DNA of 64,000 nucleotides from Spisula solida. Lineage: Eukaryota; Mollusca; Bivalvia; Venerida; Mactridae. The DNA is taken from assembly GCA_947247005.1 (NCBI GenBank), contig OX365950.1, forward strand, positions 11,916,720-11,980,719, read 5' to 3'. Below the pieces are notes generated by a model, which saw nothing but the letters and a program-made list of their open reading frames with translations, had not been told where the DNA came from and did not search any database. The position numbers and the translations under genes were made by a program. Shown here piece by piece: positions 11,301 through 21,159 of the stretch (its first letter is position 1; every line of letters begins with the position of its first letter).

Positions 11301-11392
11301 ATTGTTTATTGTTGATGATCTAATGGCAGATTGTCTTTATATTGTCAAATAAGTTTTCTCGTTAAACAAAGTCTTTATTATTATTTATCTAA
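11280..11392 (+). mobile_element. Retroelement 3'-end-like fragment
   Basis: The segment ends TTTCTCGTTAAACAAAGTCTTTATTATTATT, very like the tail at 49130-49184 (TTTCCTCGTAAAATAAAGTCTGTATTATTATT). A shared AATAAAGTCT-like end running into ATT repeats is typical of truncated non-LTR retrotransposon 3' ends. No reverse-transcriptase coding sequence is visible upstream. Confidence 0.4.
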
Positions 11393-11980
11393 TGGTATAA
11401 ATGAGAATGTTTCCGCGGGTCCTAGGCGGGGAGGGGGCGCTATATAATATTGTGAAAGTGAGTTGTAAAACTATGTGATATGGCGATAGTCTTTTTATGC
11501 ATATCATCTATCCATTAGTAAAAACATTACATCCTCCAGTCAATTGAACTTCAGACACCCTTATGCATAGCAACCAAATTATTATGAGCAGAAATGAAAA
11601 TTATAAAAAAACTTTGCAACTTGAGAATTATCGTCGGAAATTAAATATGCGGACGGCACTAACAACTTAATAACCGTTCTAACGACTGCAAATTATCGAT
11701 TTCACAGCCGGAACTCAGCATCAGGATCTTATTCGTGTTGCACATTACATTGGCTCAGTGTCGCTCAAACTGGCTTTACATGTCAATGGAATTCCATGAC
11801 GTTTTCAATATGTGAACATACGACAATTGCAAAATTAGAAATCTATTTAAATATAGAAAATAGACGATATTGACATAATTCAGTGCAGTTCTTAACTATA
11901 TCCAGCAGCGTTAATGATATCAGTATTTCTGCTTCGCTGCAGACGACAAGACCAGAAAGGTGGAAGCATGAATTGACGTA

Positions 11981-12030
11981 ATCAAGTGCGACATGTAACG
12001 AATGCAATCAGCTTATTATCGTTGTCGTCT
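11981..12030 (+). repeat. Dispersed 50-bp repeat, copy 1
   Basis: About 85% identical, same orientation, to 17457-17506 (shared core CTTATTATCGTTG). The match stops abruptly at both ends, so this is a fragment of some dispersed family. Confidence 0.6.
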
Positions 12031-13199
12031 CAATGCGTCTAGTGAGGACGACAGGAATCTAGCTGTAATTCTTACATGTTTTAATTAACGATGACAGCTA
12101 TAAATATTCTGAGAACACAAGAATCCTGGTGACTCTGCAACTGACAAGATAAAGCAACCACGTGATTTTAATTACCTGCATCACGAGATTCACGACCACT
12201 ATAGCAAGTTCAAGACTTAGTTTTTTTATTGCCGCCCTTATCTTTGAGAACGGTAAGAACGCGGTAATCGTGTCAACAAGAGAGACGATTGACGACGTTT
12301 TAAATCTCTCTCGATGATTGTTCTCTGAGTTGACTTGTCTGTGCTTGTACTTCAGTGGTTGGAACAAGGTTTTGTTGTCATTATATAACGAACGTCAAAT
12401 AATGTGAATGTATACAATATATAATAACGTAGCAAGGTGAGTTATTGCAGACGTTAGTGTGAAAATGATAGCACCAAGCTTCATCTACATTGTATAAGAT
12501 AAAACAATAGAGCTACCATATGTATAGTGTATAACAATGCACATATAAAAAGAACTACGACAAAAACAGTAACAATCAGAGAAACCAGGACATTGTTTGT
12601 ATACAATTGTGAGTAAACCAACGAGGCATCATTAAACGCATGGTAAAGGCAATCTAGACAAGTTTGTATCCCACAAATGGCTGTCCTGGTTCTACCGGTG
12701 TTGATGTATAAACCATAGAGCCTGAGGAGACGGCTAATATAGTGGGCTAAGCCCGTTTTGCCCAATCCCGTTAATTAGGAAATTTTTTAAATTGCATACA
12801 GCCCTAATACTTCTGATATCTAAACAAGATGGCAACACATTTACTTTCCCTGCAACAGCAACACTACCAGCACCATACGAGCATACATTATGTAGATAAT
12901 AGGTGATGAGTCGCTATGGAGATGCGGCCAGGGATACCAGTAGATGAGGCGCTACATATGCAGATAGGGTTAGGTGTCGACAGGAGACGATACCAGGAAA
13001 TACCAGGAGAGTGGTATTGATGGAGATTGCAGAACTCAATCCATTTCTAGATACAATAATATGAACTAAGGCATTGCCTAAAGGGGATTCAATCATCCAT
13101 TGATAATAGATCAAAATAACTCATTACAGTTATTAGTGAGGGGCATCTTCACAGTATGGTTGTTCATACATTTTGTATTTATTTTACATTTCATGAAAT

Positions 13200-13275
13200 T
13201 CAGATAGAATTTTAATAACTCGAGGGCAAAAACTCAAGGAAAATTGACTAATACAACAAGAGGACCATTGGCTCT
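13200..13275. repeat. Diverged outlying unit of the CAAGGGCAATAACTC family
   Basis: Contains TTTCATGAAATTC, TAACTCGAGGGCAAAAACTC and GGAAAATTGAC, the same order of phrases as the array at 13860-14700. It then runs into AACAAGAGGACCATTGGCTC, a phrase I know as common in bivalve repeats. Confidence 0.6.
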
Positions 13276-13279
13276 AAAG

Positions 13280-13855
13280 TGCTCACCATATGACCAGCAG
13301 TTTAGGCAGAATCAGTAACCTGGTGACCTAGTTTTAGACCCCAGATGGCCCAGTTTAGAACTAGACCTAGATTTCATAAAGCTACACATTGTGGCCAAGT
13401 GTCATCAATATAACATCAAAAATGTGACCTCTAGAGAAGTAAACAAGGTTTAAAATTGATGTGACCTAGTTTTTTACCCAAGATGACCCAATTACGCACT
13501 TGACTTAGATTTCATAGCGACAAACATTGTGTCCAAGTTTCATATAGATTAGGTAAAACATGTGACCTCTAGAGTGCTAACAAGGTTTTTTCTTTGATGT
13601 GACCTTGTGACCTAGTTCCTGACGCCAGGAGACCCAGATTTCATAAAGCTACACATTGTGGCCAAGTGTCATTAATATAACATAAAAAATGTGACCTCTA
13701 GAGCGTAAACAAGGTTTTAATTTGATGTGACCTAGTTTTTGACCCCAGATGACCCAGTTACGCACTTTGCTTAGTTTGCAAAGCGACAAACATTGTGACC
13801 AAGTTTCATATAGATTAGGTAAAACATGTTCACGAGTGCGCGGGTGAGCTAAAAA
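13280..13855. repeat. Satellite with 270-bp dimeric units (GTGACCTCTAGAG family)
   Basis: Subunits of about 135 bases carry GTGACCTAGTTTT, GACCCAGATGACCCAG, TTTCATA and ACATTGTG. Two subtypes alternate: A with AAGCTACACATTGTGGCC (near 13377 and 13646) and B with AGCGACAAACATTGTG (near 13516 and 13780). The order is A-B-A-B, so the higher-order unit is about 270 bases, present twice. GTGACCTCTAGAG recurs near 13423, 13562 and 13691. The family is widespread in bivalves to my knowledge; a lone inverted copy lies at 32562-32668. A minus frame (13649-13906) here is repeat-derived. Confidence 0.85.
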
Positions 13856-13859
13856 CTTG

Positions 13860-14700
13860 ACAGACATCATCACAGTATGAGCGTTCCTGGTCATTTTAAG
13901 TTTCATGAAATCCTACCAGCTATTTACAAAGAAATGAATGTGAATGGACGGGCGGGGTGAATTCTTCATTAAATCAAGGGCAATAACTCTTAAGAAAATT
14001 GTCCAATAACAAAACTTGACTGGCATCATCTTAGTGTGAGCGTTCATATTCGTTTTAAGTTTCATGTAATTTTACCGGCTAGTTCCAAAGAAATGACTAA
14101 GAAAGGACGGGCGGAGGTAATTCTTCAATAAATCAAGGGCAACAATTCAAGAAAATTGACACACAGAATGTGTGTTCATATTCATTTTAAGTTACATGAA
14201 ATTCTACCAGCTAATTACAAAGAACTGAATGCAAATGGACTGGCAGATGAAATTTTTCAACAAATCAAGGGCAATAACTCTTAGGAAATTTGACCAATAA
14301 TGAAACTTGACAGTCATCATCACAGTAATTGGGTGCTCATATTCATTTTATGTTTCATGAAATTCTACAAGCTAGTTACAAAGAAAGGAATGCGAATGGA
14401 CGGTCATAGTGCATTATACTATAAATCAAGGGTAATAACTCTTAAGGAAAATTGACCAACTTAAACAAACTTGACGGGCATCATGACTTTTTTATTTAAG
14501 TTGCTTAAAAATGTAGCAGTTAGTAGAAAAATGGCTGCAGTCGGAAGGACAGACAGAAATATTTAATAAATCAAGGTAAATGACTGTCAAAGGAAAAACA
14601 CCTGACAGGCATCATCAAAGTACTGTATAGTTGTTCATATTCATTTTGATTAAGTTCCATGAAATTCTACATGCAAGTTACAGAGAAATGGCTGTTGATG
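13860..14700. repeat. Degenerate about 160-bp satellite (CAAGGGCAATAACTC family)
   Basis: AAATCAAGGG or close variants start near 13971, 14130, 14262, 14423 and 14567 (spacings about 159, 132, 161 and 144, with internal deletions). Each unit also has TTTCATGAAATTCTACCAGCTA, ACAAAGAAATGAATG, GGACGGGCGG and ACTTGACAGGCATCATCAC. It directly follows the 270-bp dimer array. The family is common in bivalve genomes as far as I know. Confidence 0.85.
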
Positions 14701-14820
14701 GCGATGCGTCTTTGCAAGCCGTATGGCCAGTCCACACGCACATTACCCCAAGTGCCGGAGTAAAAGTTAAGCATTACATAAGTTCAGTGAGTCACAATGT
14801 AACTATATAGTTTTCACATA

Positions 14821-14980
14821 ATCTTCCTTTTGGCAAAAATAATCGCGACTATTGTACCTATTGGCTTAATGCAGCCACCCCCCTGTCAAAAAATATTAGA
14901 TTCAGAATTTCACGCACATTGCTGTTAAATTAATTCTGTTATACCGGAAAACGGGTTTTATCCTATAATGTTGATATGGT
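14821..14980 (+). repeat. Diverged direct repeat, copy 1 (partner 15799-15955)
   Basis: Shares CTTTTGGC(A/T)AAAATAATCGC, TTGTACCTA, CCCCTG, CGCACATTG, GAATTAATTC-like and GTTTTA-ACC/TCC-TAATGT-GATATGG blocks in the same order with the partner about 980 bases to the right. Identity looks like 70-75%. Confidence 0.65.
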
Positions 14981-15107
14981 CAGTGACAAACCCTATCTGC
15001 AGTTATAAATGAACTACCTTTTAGGAGACCCCTAACGAATCAAAATGATAATCAGCCAGAATATGGTTTTAAGAACAGTGTGTTTTAGCGTTTTCTTGAA
15101 TGACGAC

Positions 15108-16032
15108 TAGAGCTGTCATTGATACGACCCAAGGCATATCGATGATTCCAATATAGAGGAAGACAAGCATCGGCGATACATCGTTATACAGTTACACATA
15201 TAGACGAACAAGAAACAGGCTTTTCAGTCAATGATCCCTTTTTAGCCATTCTACATCGTACATGTTGGGTATATATTCAGCTTTTAGATAGCACATTTCT
15301 TTACAGTTTAGACTTGACACATTTTTACAATTTGTGAACTTACATTTAACAGACGGACTGTTTTGTGCAGGAAAAGGAGGATTTTCGGTGGTTCCATTCA
15401 TTTACTCAGGTATCGGTTCTCGATATCGACATTACTCAGTAAAACCCAATTTTCCGGAACCGGAATTTCACGGTCAGGGTGTTAGCAAGCAATAAGCGGT
15501 ATAGCGGGAGTGTATATTTTTTCTTTTTTCAACGTTTAAACATGAAAAACATATAAAACAATTGTTGCACATTATCATTAAACATCTTAATTTTTAAACT
15601 TTAGCAAGAATTATCTGAAAAAATGTTCAATATTTGAAATATTGCATTTTATTCTACACTGTCGCTTTCGAAGCTCGATACCGATGGTGAGAAAATATAC
15701 TCATTTTTCAAGTTAAACATATTATTGTGGCAAAAAATTGTCAGCGAAGTCGTAAAATAATGTTGTCAATGTGTTCAAGTAAGACTTTATTCAAATTCTT
15801 ATCTTTTGGCTAAAATAATCGCAATTTTTGTACCTAGTTGCTCTATACGCTATATCAGTTTTCCCCCTGACGTACATTCGGAATATCTCGCACATTGTCG
15901 CTGAATTAATTCCGTAATCCCAGACAACAGGTTTTAACCAGTAATGTCGATATGGGGAATATTCTAAAATGTGAATCGATAATCGACTGGTTAAAAATAT
16001 TGTTGATACCGCTTAGGTCAATGACAGCTCTT
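15108..16032. mobile_element. Degraded non-autonomous hAT-like transposon
   Basis: The left end TAGAGCTGTCATTGATACG and right end (inverted AAGAGCTGTCATTGACC) form imperfect terminal inverted repeats; the (A/G)GGGCTGTCA/GAGCTGTCA type of end is known from hAT elements. Flanking octamers ATGACGAC (15100-15107) and ATGATTGC (16033-16040) match at 5 of 8 positions, consistent with a decayed 8-bp target duplication, the size hAT transposases make. The 925-base interior has no transposase frame. It contains copy 2 of a repeat (15799-15955), and TCGATATCG-like motifs. Confidence 0.5.
15799..15955 (+). repeat. Diverged direct repeat, copy 2 (inside the hAT-like element)
   Basis: Partner of 14821-14980. 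Because this copy sits inside the inferred transposon and the other lies just outside, either a related element flanks it on the left or the transposon limits are wrong. Confidence 0.6.
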
Positions 16033-16659
16033 ATGATTGCATCACACCGGAGGTCACATGGCAGCTACATACTGTAATGGACAGTCACAGCAGAGCGACA
16101 GATGAATACTGATCAACACGACAGAAACTTTGTTAAACACGGGTCAACCAACACAGGCCTTAACTGGATCTGAGGGTTCTTTGAACTTGAAGGGTCTTGG
16201 GACAACTGTCACTTCTTCCGTCTTGTTATGTTCATACTATCCACAGACAAAAAGCACCGAGAAATTCATGTTCTTTGTTAACTTATATTTTGAGCTTTTT
16301 TCCCAAAAAACTTTCTTATAAATGATCATAAAAGCACTCATGAAAAGTTACATTGTTTTGGTCAATTCTCATATGTTTTCACGGATATCTGTATTGACAA
16401 ACCAGCAGTAGACAGTTGTCCTACATTATAAGATCAATTAACATGGTCATCTAACACAGAATGATTGTTGATAATTAATTCACAATAAATGGTTGGGTTG
16501 ATTGTTTGTTGTTGACAATTTGGGTACGAACAAATTTGGATACGTTTCGTTTATCAAACTTTGTGATGCAAATTTGCATCGAAAGTTGATTCCTTTGTTT
16601 ACCTACGCTAATTATGTGTATAGAAGACAGTTTTCCTTGTTTGAAACAAGTACTTTAAT

Positions 16660-16830
16660 CGTATAAGCAGTTATTTTAACGACTGTAGGGGCTGTACTTA
16701 CTTGACCGAAGCGAGGATGGCAGACTTCCGTTTGCGAGGGACAGTCTAAAATCCTAACCGACCGCCTTTATCTCGCGCGCTAGCATTCTTACCTCCCCTT
16801 TTGTAAGCTAGGGCCTTCGGTTATCTCAAG
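16660..16830. other. GC-rich island with splice-like signals
   Basis: The minus strand holds GGATTTTAG then 44 open bases (ACT GTC CCT CGC AAA ... GTC AA) ending at GTAAGTACAG, GC about 57%, plus a second donor-like GGGGAG|GTAAGA at 16788-16793. The sequence also includes CTCGCGCGCTAGC. It could be a short exon, or part of a transposon bounded by AGCAGTTATTTTAACGA near 16665 and AGCAGTTATTTAACGA near 17190 in direct orientation. I cannot decide. Confidence 0.25.
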
Positions 16831-17036
16831 GAACATTTTTAAACATCATTAAAAAATAAAAGATAATTTATTAACAACAATAATATTTTTTAAATGAGTT
16901 TGCCAATTCCATTCACGTCTTCAGAGTACCCCGAAAAAACCACTTCCTGTACACACAAATTTCACTCTGACAGGGGTGACCAAATTTTGGATGGGCTAAA
17001 AACTCGCAACACGTACAATGCCGTCTGGCGATTCTA

Positions 17037-17063
17037 AATCGCGATGCCTTCGGCATCGCGATT
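17037..17063. repeat. Perfect 12-bp-stem hairpin
   Basis: AATCGCGATGCC, loop TTC, then GGCATCGCGATT. The arms extend outward (GATTCTA on the left, CTAGAATC on the right) with a one-base slip, giving about 19 paired bases. It is GC-rich in AT-rich surroundings. See findings. Confidence 0.85.
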
Positions 17064-17456
17064 CTAGAATCCCTATTAACTCTCATATTGTCTATGAAAT
17101 AAGTGATCACAGTTTCATTCTGTTGATGAATTGATTCACTGTTTGAGACCATATCTTACAACATCTTGGACATGATATATGAGAGTTATAGCAGTTATTT
17201 AACGATGCTTTGCTTGTTTATGATCGGTGTACAGATTGCCCCGCCTACTGATGCTCCAGTTCATACATAAAAACAAATCATTTCAGTAATTCCGGGTAAC
17301 ATGACGTTATCATTCAGAAATGAAAGACATGACGTGGATGTAAATCTAAGAAAATGCATCAAAACCACCCGAAGACACACATGAAGTACTAGTATGTCTG
17401 TAGCAGGGAAAGAAACGATGTTTTACACATTATCATAAAAACTATAGACAAAGAAT

Positions 17457-17506
17457 ATCAAGTACGGCATGTAGCGAATGTAATCCACTTATTATCGTTG
17501 CCGTCG
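17457..17506 (+). repeat. Dispersed 50-bp repeat, copy 2
   Basis: Same-orientation partner of 11981-12030, sharing ATCAAGT-CG-CATGTA-CGAATG-AATC and CTTATTATCGTTG. Confidence 0.6.
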
Positions 17507-17509
17507 CAG

Positions 17510-18840
17510 CCATTTTGGAGAATGCAGCGTATGATATGTGGGGATAGCCCAATTAGTTGAATCGTTTGATCATTTTCGTATACATGTACACACGTGTATA
17601 TATATTTGAAAGTTGTTGATGGTAACGGTCAATAAGATCTGGCCCCGTGATTATAAAACTTTTTTTCATGATCAAACTTCAAATACTTCAAACAGCAAAA
17701 TGCCTGGTATTTTAGTGAAAGTGTTACATTAGATGGGAAACCTAAAAAAAACAATCTTATATTTCCTGATTAATTAAAGATAATTGAATTGTTGCACAGT
17801 ATAGGAACAAACTCAAGTTTAGTTTAGCAAGGAAAATAATCATCTCCTGGGTTGGCATGTTTTGTTCTTTTGTGACATTGGTACGGTCAGGGCATGACGT
17901 TGTCAGTTACTTAATGGAATTAGACAGATATCTCTTTCACGTTCCATTATTACTAGCTGAAGAGCAAGGGGGGTACTAAAAGCTCTCTAATTCCATGGAA
18001 GCTGGTCCATTCCGGGCACAAATACCTTAACATTATTTTTTATATCATTCATGTATGTTGTGTTATGTTGGTAATATTGAAGACGAAATTCCAATAGGAA
18101 GTTTAACTTTGCTTTACGTATAACTATATTATAATATTTCTAGTTTTCCTAAAAAAATTACGTTGAACTATGAACCAGTTGTTAATACAAAGAGAGTATT
18201 ACTAGTATACAGTATTCATGTAGTAACTTGTCTATATCAATCAAAGAGGGTTAACATGGACATAACATTGATATGTGGGAGAATGTACAAAGGATAAAAA
18301 CAATGATAATATACGTTTATAGCGTAATCCAACTAGTTATATTCCTTCAAACAATAACGAATTGAATAGATACAAAGACTTAATTGTACCAAGAGAACAT
18401 ACATACTTGAGGTTACACTTTGGTATGTTTTCTTTTTCTAGATACGAATAGAACATAGAATCTATTCTAGTTACAACACTGCATGTGTGCTGGTACGAAT
18501 ATAATATTTTCTAATATACATTAAGTGATCACTTGAGCAGAATGATGAATGAAGAACTTTGACTAGAGAACTGTGGTTGGATATGGTACCATTCAATACA
18601 GCTAACCCTTTGTTATACTCGATATGTATACAAGGACTCCTGAAACATCTCAAATCTGAGCCAAACCTCAAAACAAATAACGCTCCGATCTGAGCCCAAC
18701 ATACATCTCAGCTCAAACTGTAAACTCACTAAAACTACAATGCAATTGCAGGTCCCTGCATGATCACCGGACTTCAGGTTCTAAAAGGAGTACGGTTTTC
18801 AGAGTGTTAATAGTTAGCATTTTGTATATTACAATAGCGT
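17510..18840. other. No supported feature
   Basis: AT-rich, with only a 66-codon minus frame (18471-18671) that has no recognisable features. Confidence 0.4.
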
Positions 18841-18847
18841 GAAATGA

Positions 18848-18916
18848 TTGGTTGATTATCTCTCCGATTAATGACGTCATAATTACGACACTGTGACGCT
18901 ATATGTGAATATAAAA
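18848..18916 (+). promoter_or_regulatory. Promoter-like arrangement: inverted CCAAT, CRE, TATA
   Basis: ATTGG (18848-18852), the full palindromic cAMP-response element TGACGTCA (18872-18879) and TATAAAA (18910-18916) occur in the expected order and spacing for a plus-strand core promoter, with initiation expected near 18940. No open frame of note follows before the 20-bp array at 19.4 kb, so it may serve a non-coding or spliced first exon, or be chance. Confidence 0.25.
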
Positions 18917-19376
18917 CACGGTAACTGTTATCACAGTATTATATTTCCTGCTTCACATATCTCGGTACGGAAACTAGATTATAGCATTAGAAGTTAACAC
19001 ATTCGACAGTTGTGTGATTTTATCAACGATTTTCAGAGCGAATTGTTTAATATTTGATAAGTTTGCATCACTTTGAAACAGACTTCTTTATAAACGCAAG
19101 TTCATGTTTAATTCAACCAGAAAGCCATATAGACATTGTAGTTAGTTATCAAAGAGGAAAAATTGTGTATTTTGAAATGAGAAAATATCACTAATGTGGA
19201 GAAACATTTTACATAATATACATTATACAAATGTGCAGGAAGTTTAATTATATCAACAGCATCATTCTATCGGCATCAACATACCATTAACAACAATTTA
19301 CACGAATAAACTGCGCTCCAACCTATGATATATATCAACAACAACATAAGATCAATACTAGCAACGTGTGAACAGC

Positions 19377-20030
19377 AACAACCTATCAGCAACAATGTAT
19401 GATCATCAGCAACAATTTATGATCAGCAACAGTAACTTATGATCAGTAACAGTTACTTATGATCAGTAACAGTAACCTATGATCAGCAACAGTAACCTGT
19501 GATCAGTAACAGTAACCTATGATCAGCAACAGTAACCTATGATCAGCAACAGTAACCTACGATCAGCAACAGTAACCTATGATCAGCAACAAAACCCTAT
19601 AAGCAGCAACAGTAACCTATGATCAGCAACAGTACCCTATGATCAGCAACAGTAACCTATGATCAGCAACAGTACCCTATGATCAGCAACAGTAACCTAT
19701 GGTCAGCAACAGTAACCTATAAGCAGTAACCTATGATCAGCAACAGTAACCTATAAGCAGCAACAGTAACCTATGATCAGCAACAGTAACCTATAAGCAG
19801 CAACAGTAACCTATGATCAGCAACAGTAACCTATAAGCAACAACAGTAACCTATGATCAGCAACAGTAACCTATAAGCAGCAACAGTAAACTATGATCAG
19901 CAAAATAACCTATGATCAGCAACAGTAAACTATGATCATCAACAAAAACCTATGATCAGCAAAAATAACCTATTATCAGCAACTGTAACATATCATCAGT
20001 AACGACCTATCATCAACAATATACGTGTAT
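19377..20030. repeat. 20-bp minisatellite, about 31 copies, with 40-bp dimer zone
   Basis: The unit is CAACAGTAACCTATGATCAG with edge decay at both ends (CAACAATTTATGATCAG left, AAAATAACCTATTATCAG right). From about 19721 to 19900 the units alternate ...CTATGATCAG and ...CTATAAGCAG four times, a 40-bp higher-order repeat. A six-base loss near 19721-19734 shifts the register exactly where the alternation begins. No frame through it looks genic. Confidence 0.95.
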
Positions 20031-20039
20031 CATCAACCC

Positions 20040-21070
20040 AAACCTCTCCACAGCGACTGTCTCTCCAGAAACAATACACCTTTTAACGCTCTATAAAACA
20101 ACCACCTTGCAAAAGCCGCCAAAATGTGCATCTTCCAATGGGTGTAACTCTGACAATGTTGATTATTATGTAATAAGAAATGACTGAAATTTAGACATGA
20201 TATTATGACCGTTTAATGTTTTGACTTTACTATTTTCGTCTTGGTGAATTAACTAAAGACGAGACGCTGTAAAATTGCAAAATGGACTTCAAAATACGTA
20301 TTTTCGTACTTGTTTATAAAAACCTGTATATTGTAGGCCGCCTGTAGGACTGAGCACTTGAATCAATGGTATATATATCTACGTCATACATAAATACACG
20401 ACTATAAGAAGACAATGAAGCTATTTTCGTGATCCCAGTCATTATTATGTAAAAAACCTATACTTATACTCTTCTATTACGTATATTTTACTAGAAGAAC
20501 GTTTATTCATCCTTCTAATGACACGCTTTCATATGTAAATGTATCCTTAAGGAGAAGAAGTTTTCTGTCCGTCTTTGATAATTTGACCTTGTCTTAAGAG
20601 TGGCATGATATCCCTATGCATTACTGACTGAAACACTTAACTGACCAGGCTCGTAATGGCAGAGTGTCGTCAGACGCTTGGTTGTTTTTTTTTAACCAAA
20701 GTTAGCATTCTTTCATTTGTGCTTTACAATTGAAGGCGAAGGCAACGAAGTGAGAAGTTAAATGTTGTTTATAATATTATACAATACAATACAATACTAA
20801 TTACATAATTATAACAGTGTTATTTGAAGTAGTTCGCTCACTTGTAACTTCAATAATTTATTACACCAGTTACATGTTTTATTTCTCGCCTGCACGAATT
20901 AAATCCACGAGAAGTTAAGTAAAAAATGTTATATACGAGCGTATATGTAATATGTAAACAGACGGAAGCTATGTCATTTGCATTAATTCATTATATCCAG
21001 TTATATTTGAGGCAATACTCATTAAATGTAGTATTATATGCAAATTATATGCAAATTATATGTAAATTAC
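20040..21070. other. Mostly no supported feature
   Basis: AT-rich. Around 20775-20800 there is a short (ACAAT)n run. TATGCAAATTATATGCAAATTATATGTAAATTACC near 21037-21070 is a triplicated octamer-like block directly inside the donor side of the exon called at 21071-21155. Confidence 0.4.
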
Positions 21071-21155
21071 CTTTGTCACGTGGTTTACGATGGTGTTCAG
21101 CTAAAAGTGTGCCATCTTCGTCTTGTACCTGTCTGGTTTCCCATACTTCCTCCAT
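21071..21155 (-). CDS. Probable first coding exon, unknown protein
   Basis: Minus strand: AAAACATGG start context at 21155, then 28 codons plus one base to the donor AAAG|GTAATT. The peptide begins MEEVWETRQVQDEDGTLLAE and ends HHRKPRDK: charged, hydrophilic, no hydrophobic segment, so a cytosolic or nuclear N-terminus is likely. GC is about 47% against about 33% around it, and codons look natural. Exit phase is 1, the same as the candidate at 39380-39503. The plus strand is also open over these bases (20926-21168), but the peptide there is poorer. No family recognised. Confidence 0.45.
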
Positions 21156-21159
21156 GTTT

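Noticed and set aside
12481..12765. 94-codon minus frame with a long hydrophobic segment (possible membrane protein)
   Set aside because: AT-rich DNA read in one frame tends to give Ile/Leu/Val/Phe runs; no splice signals, domain or GC rise support it.
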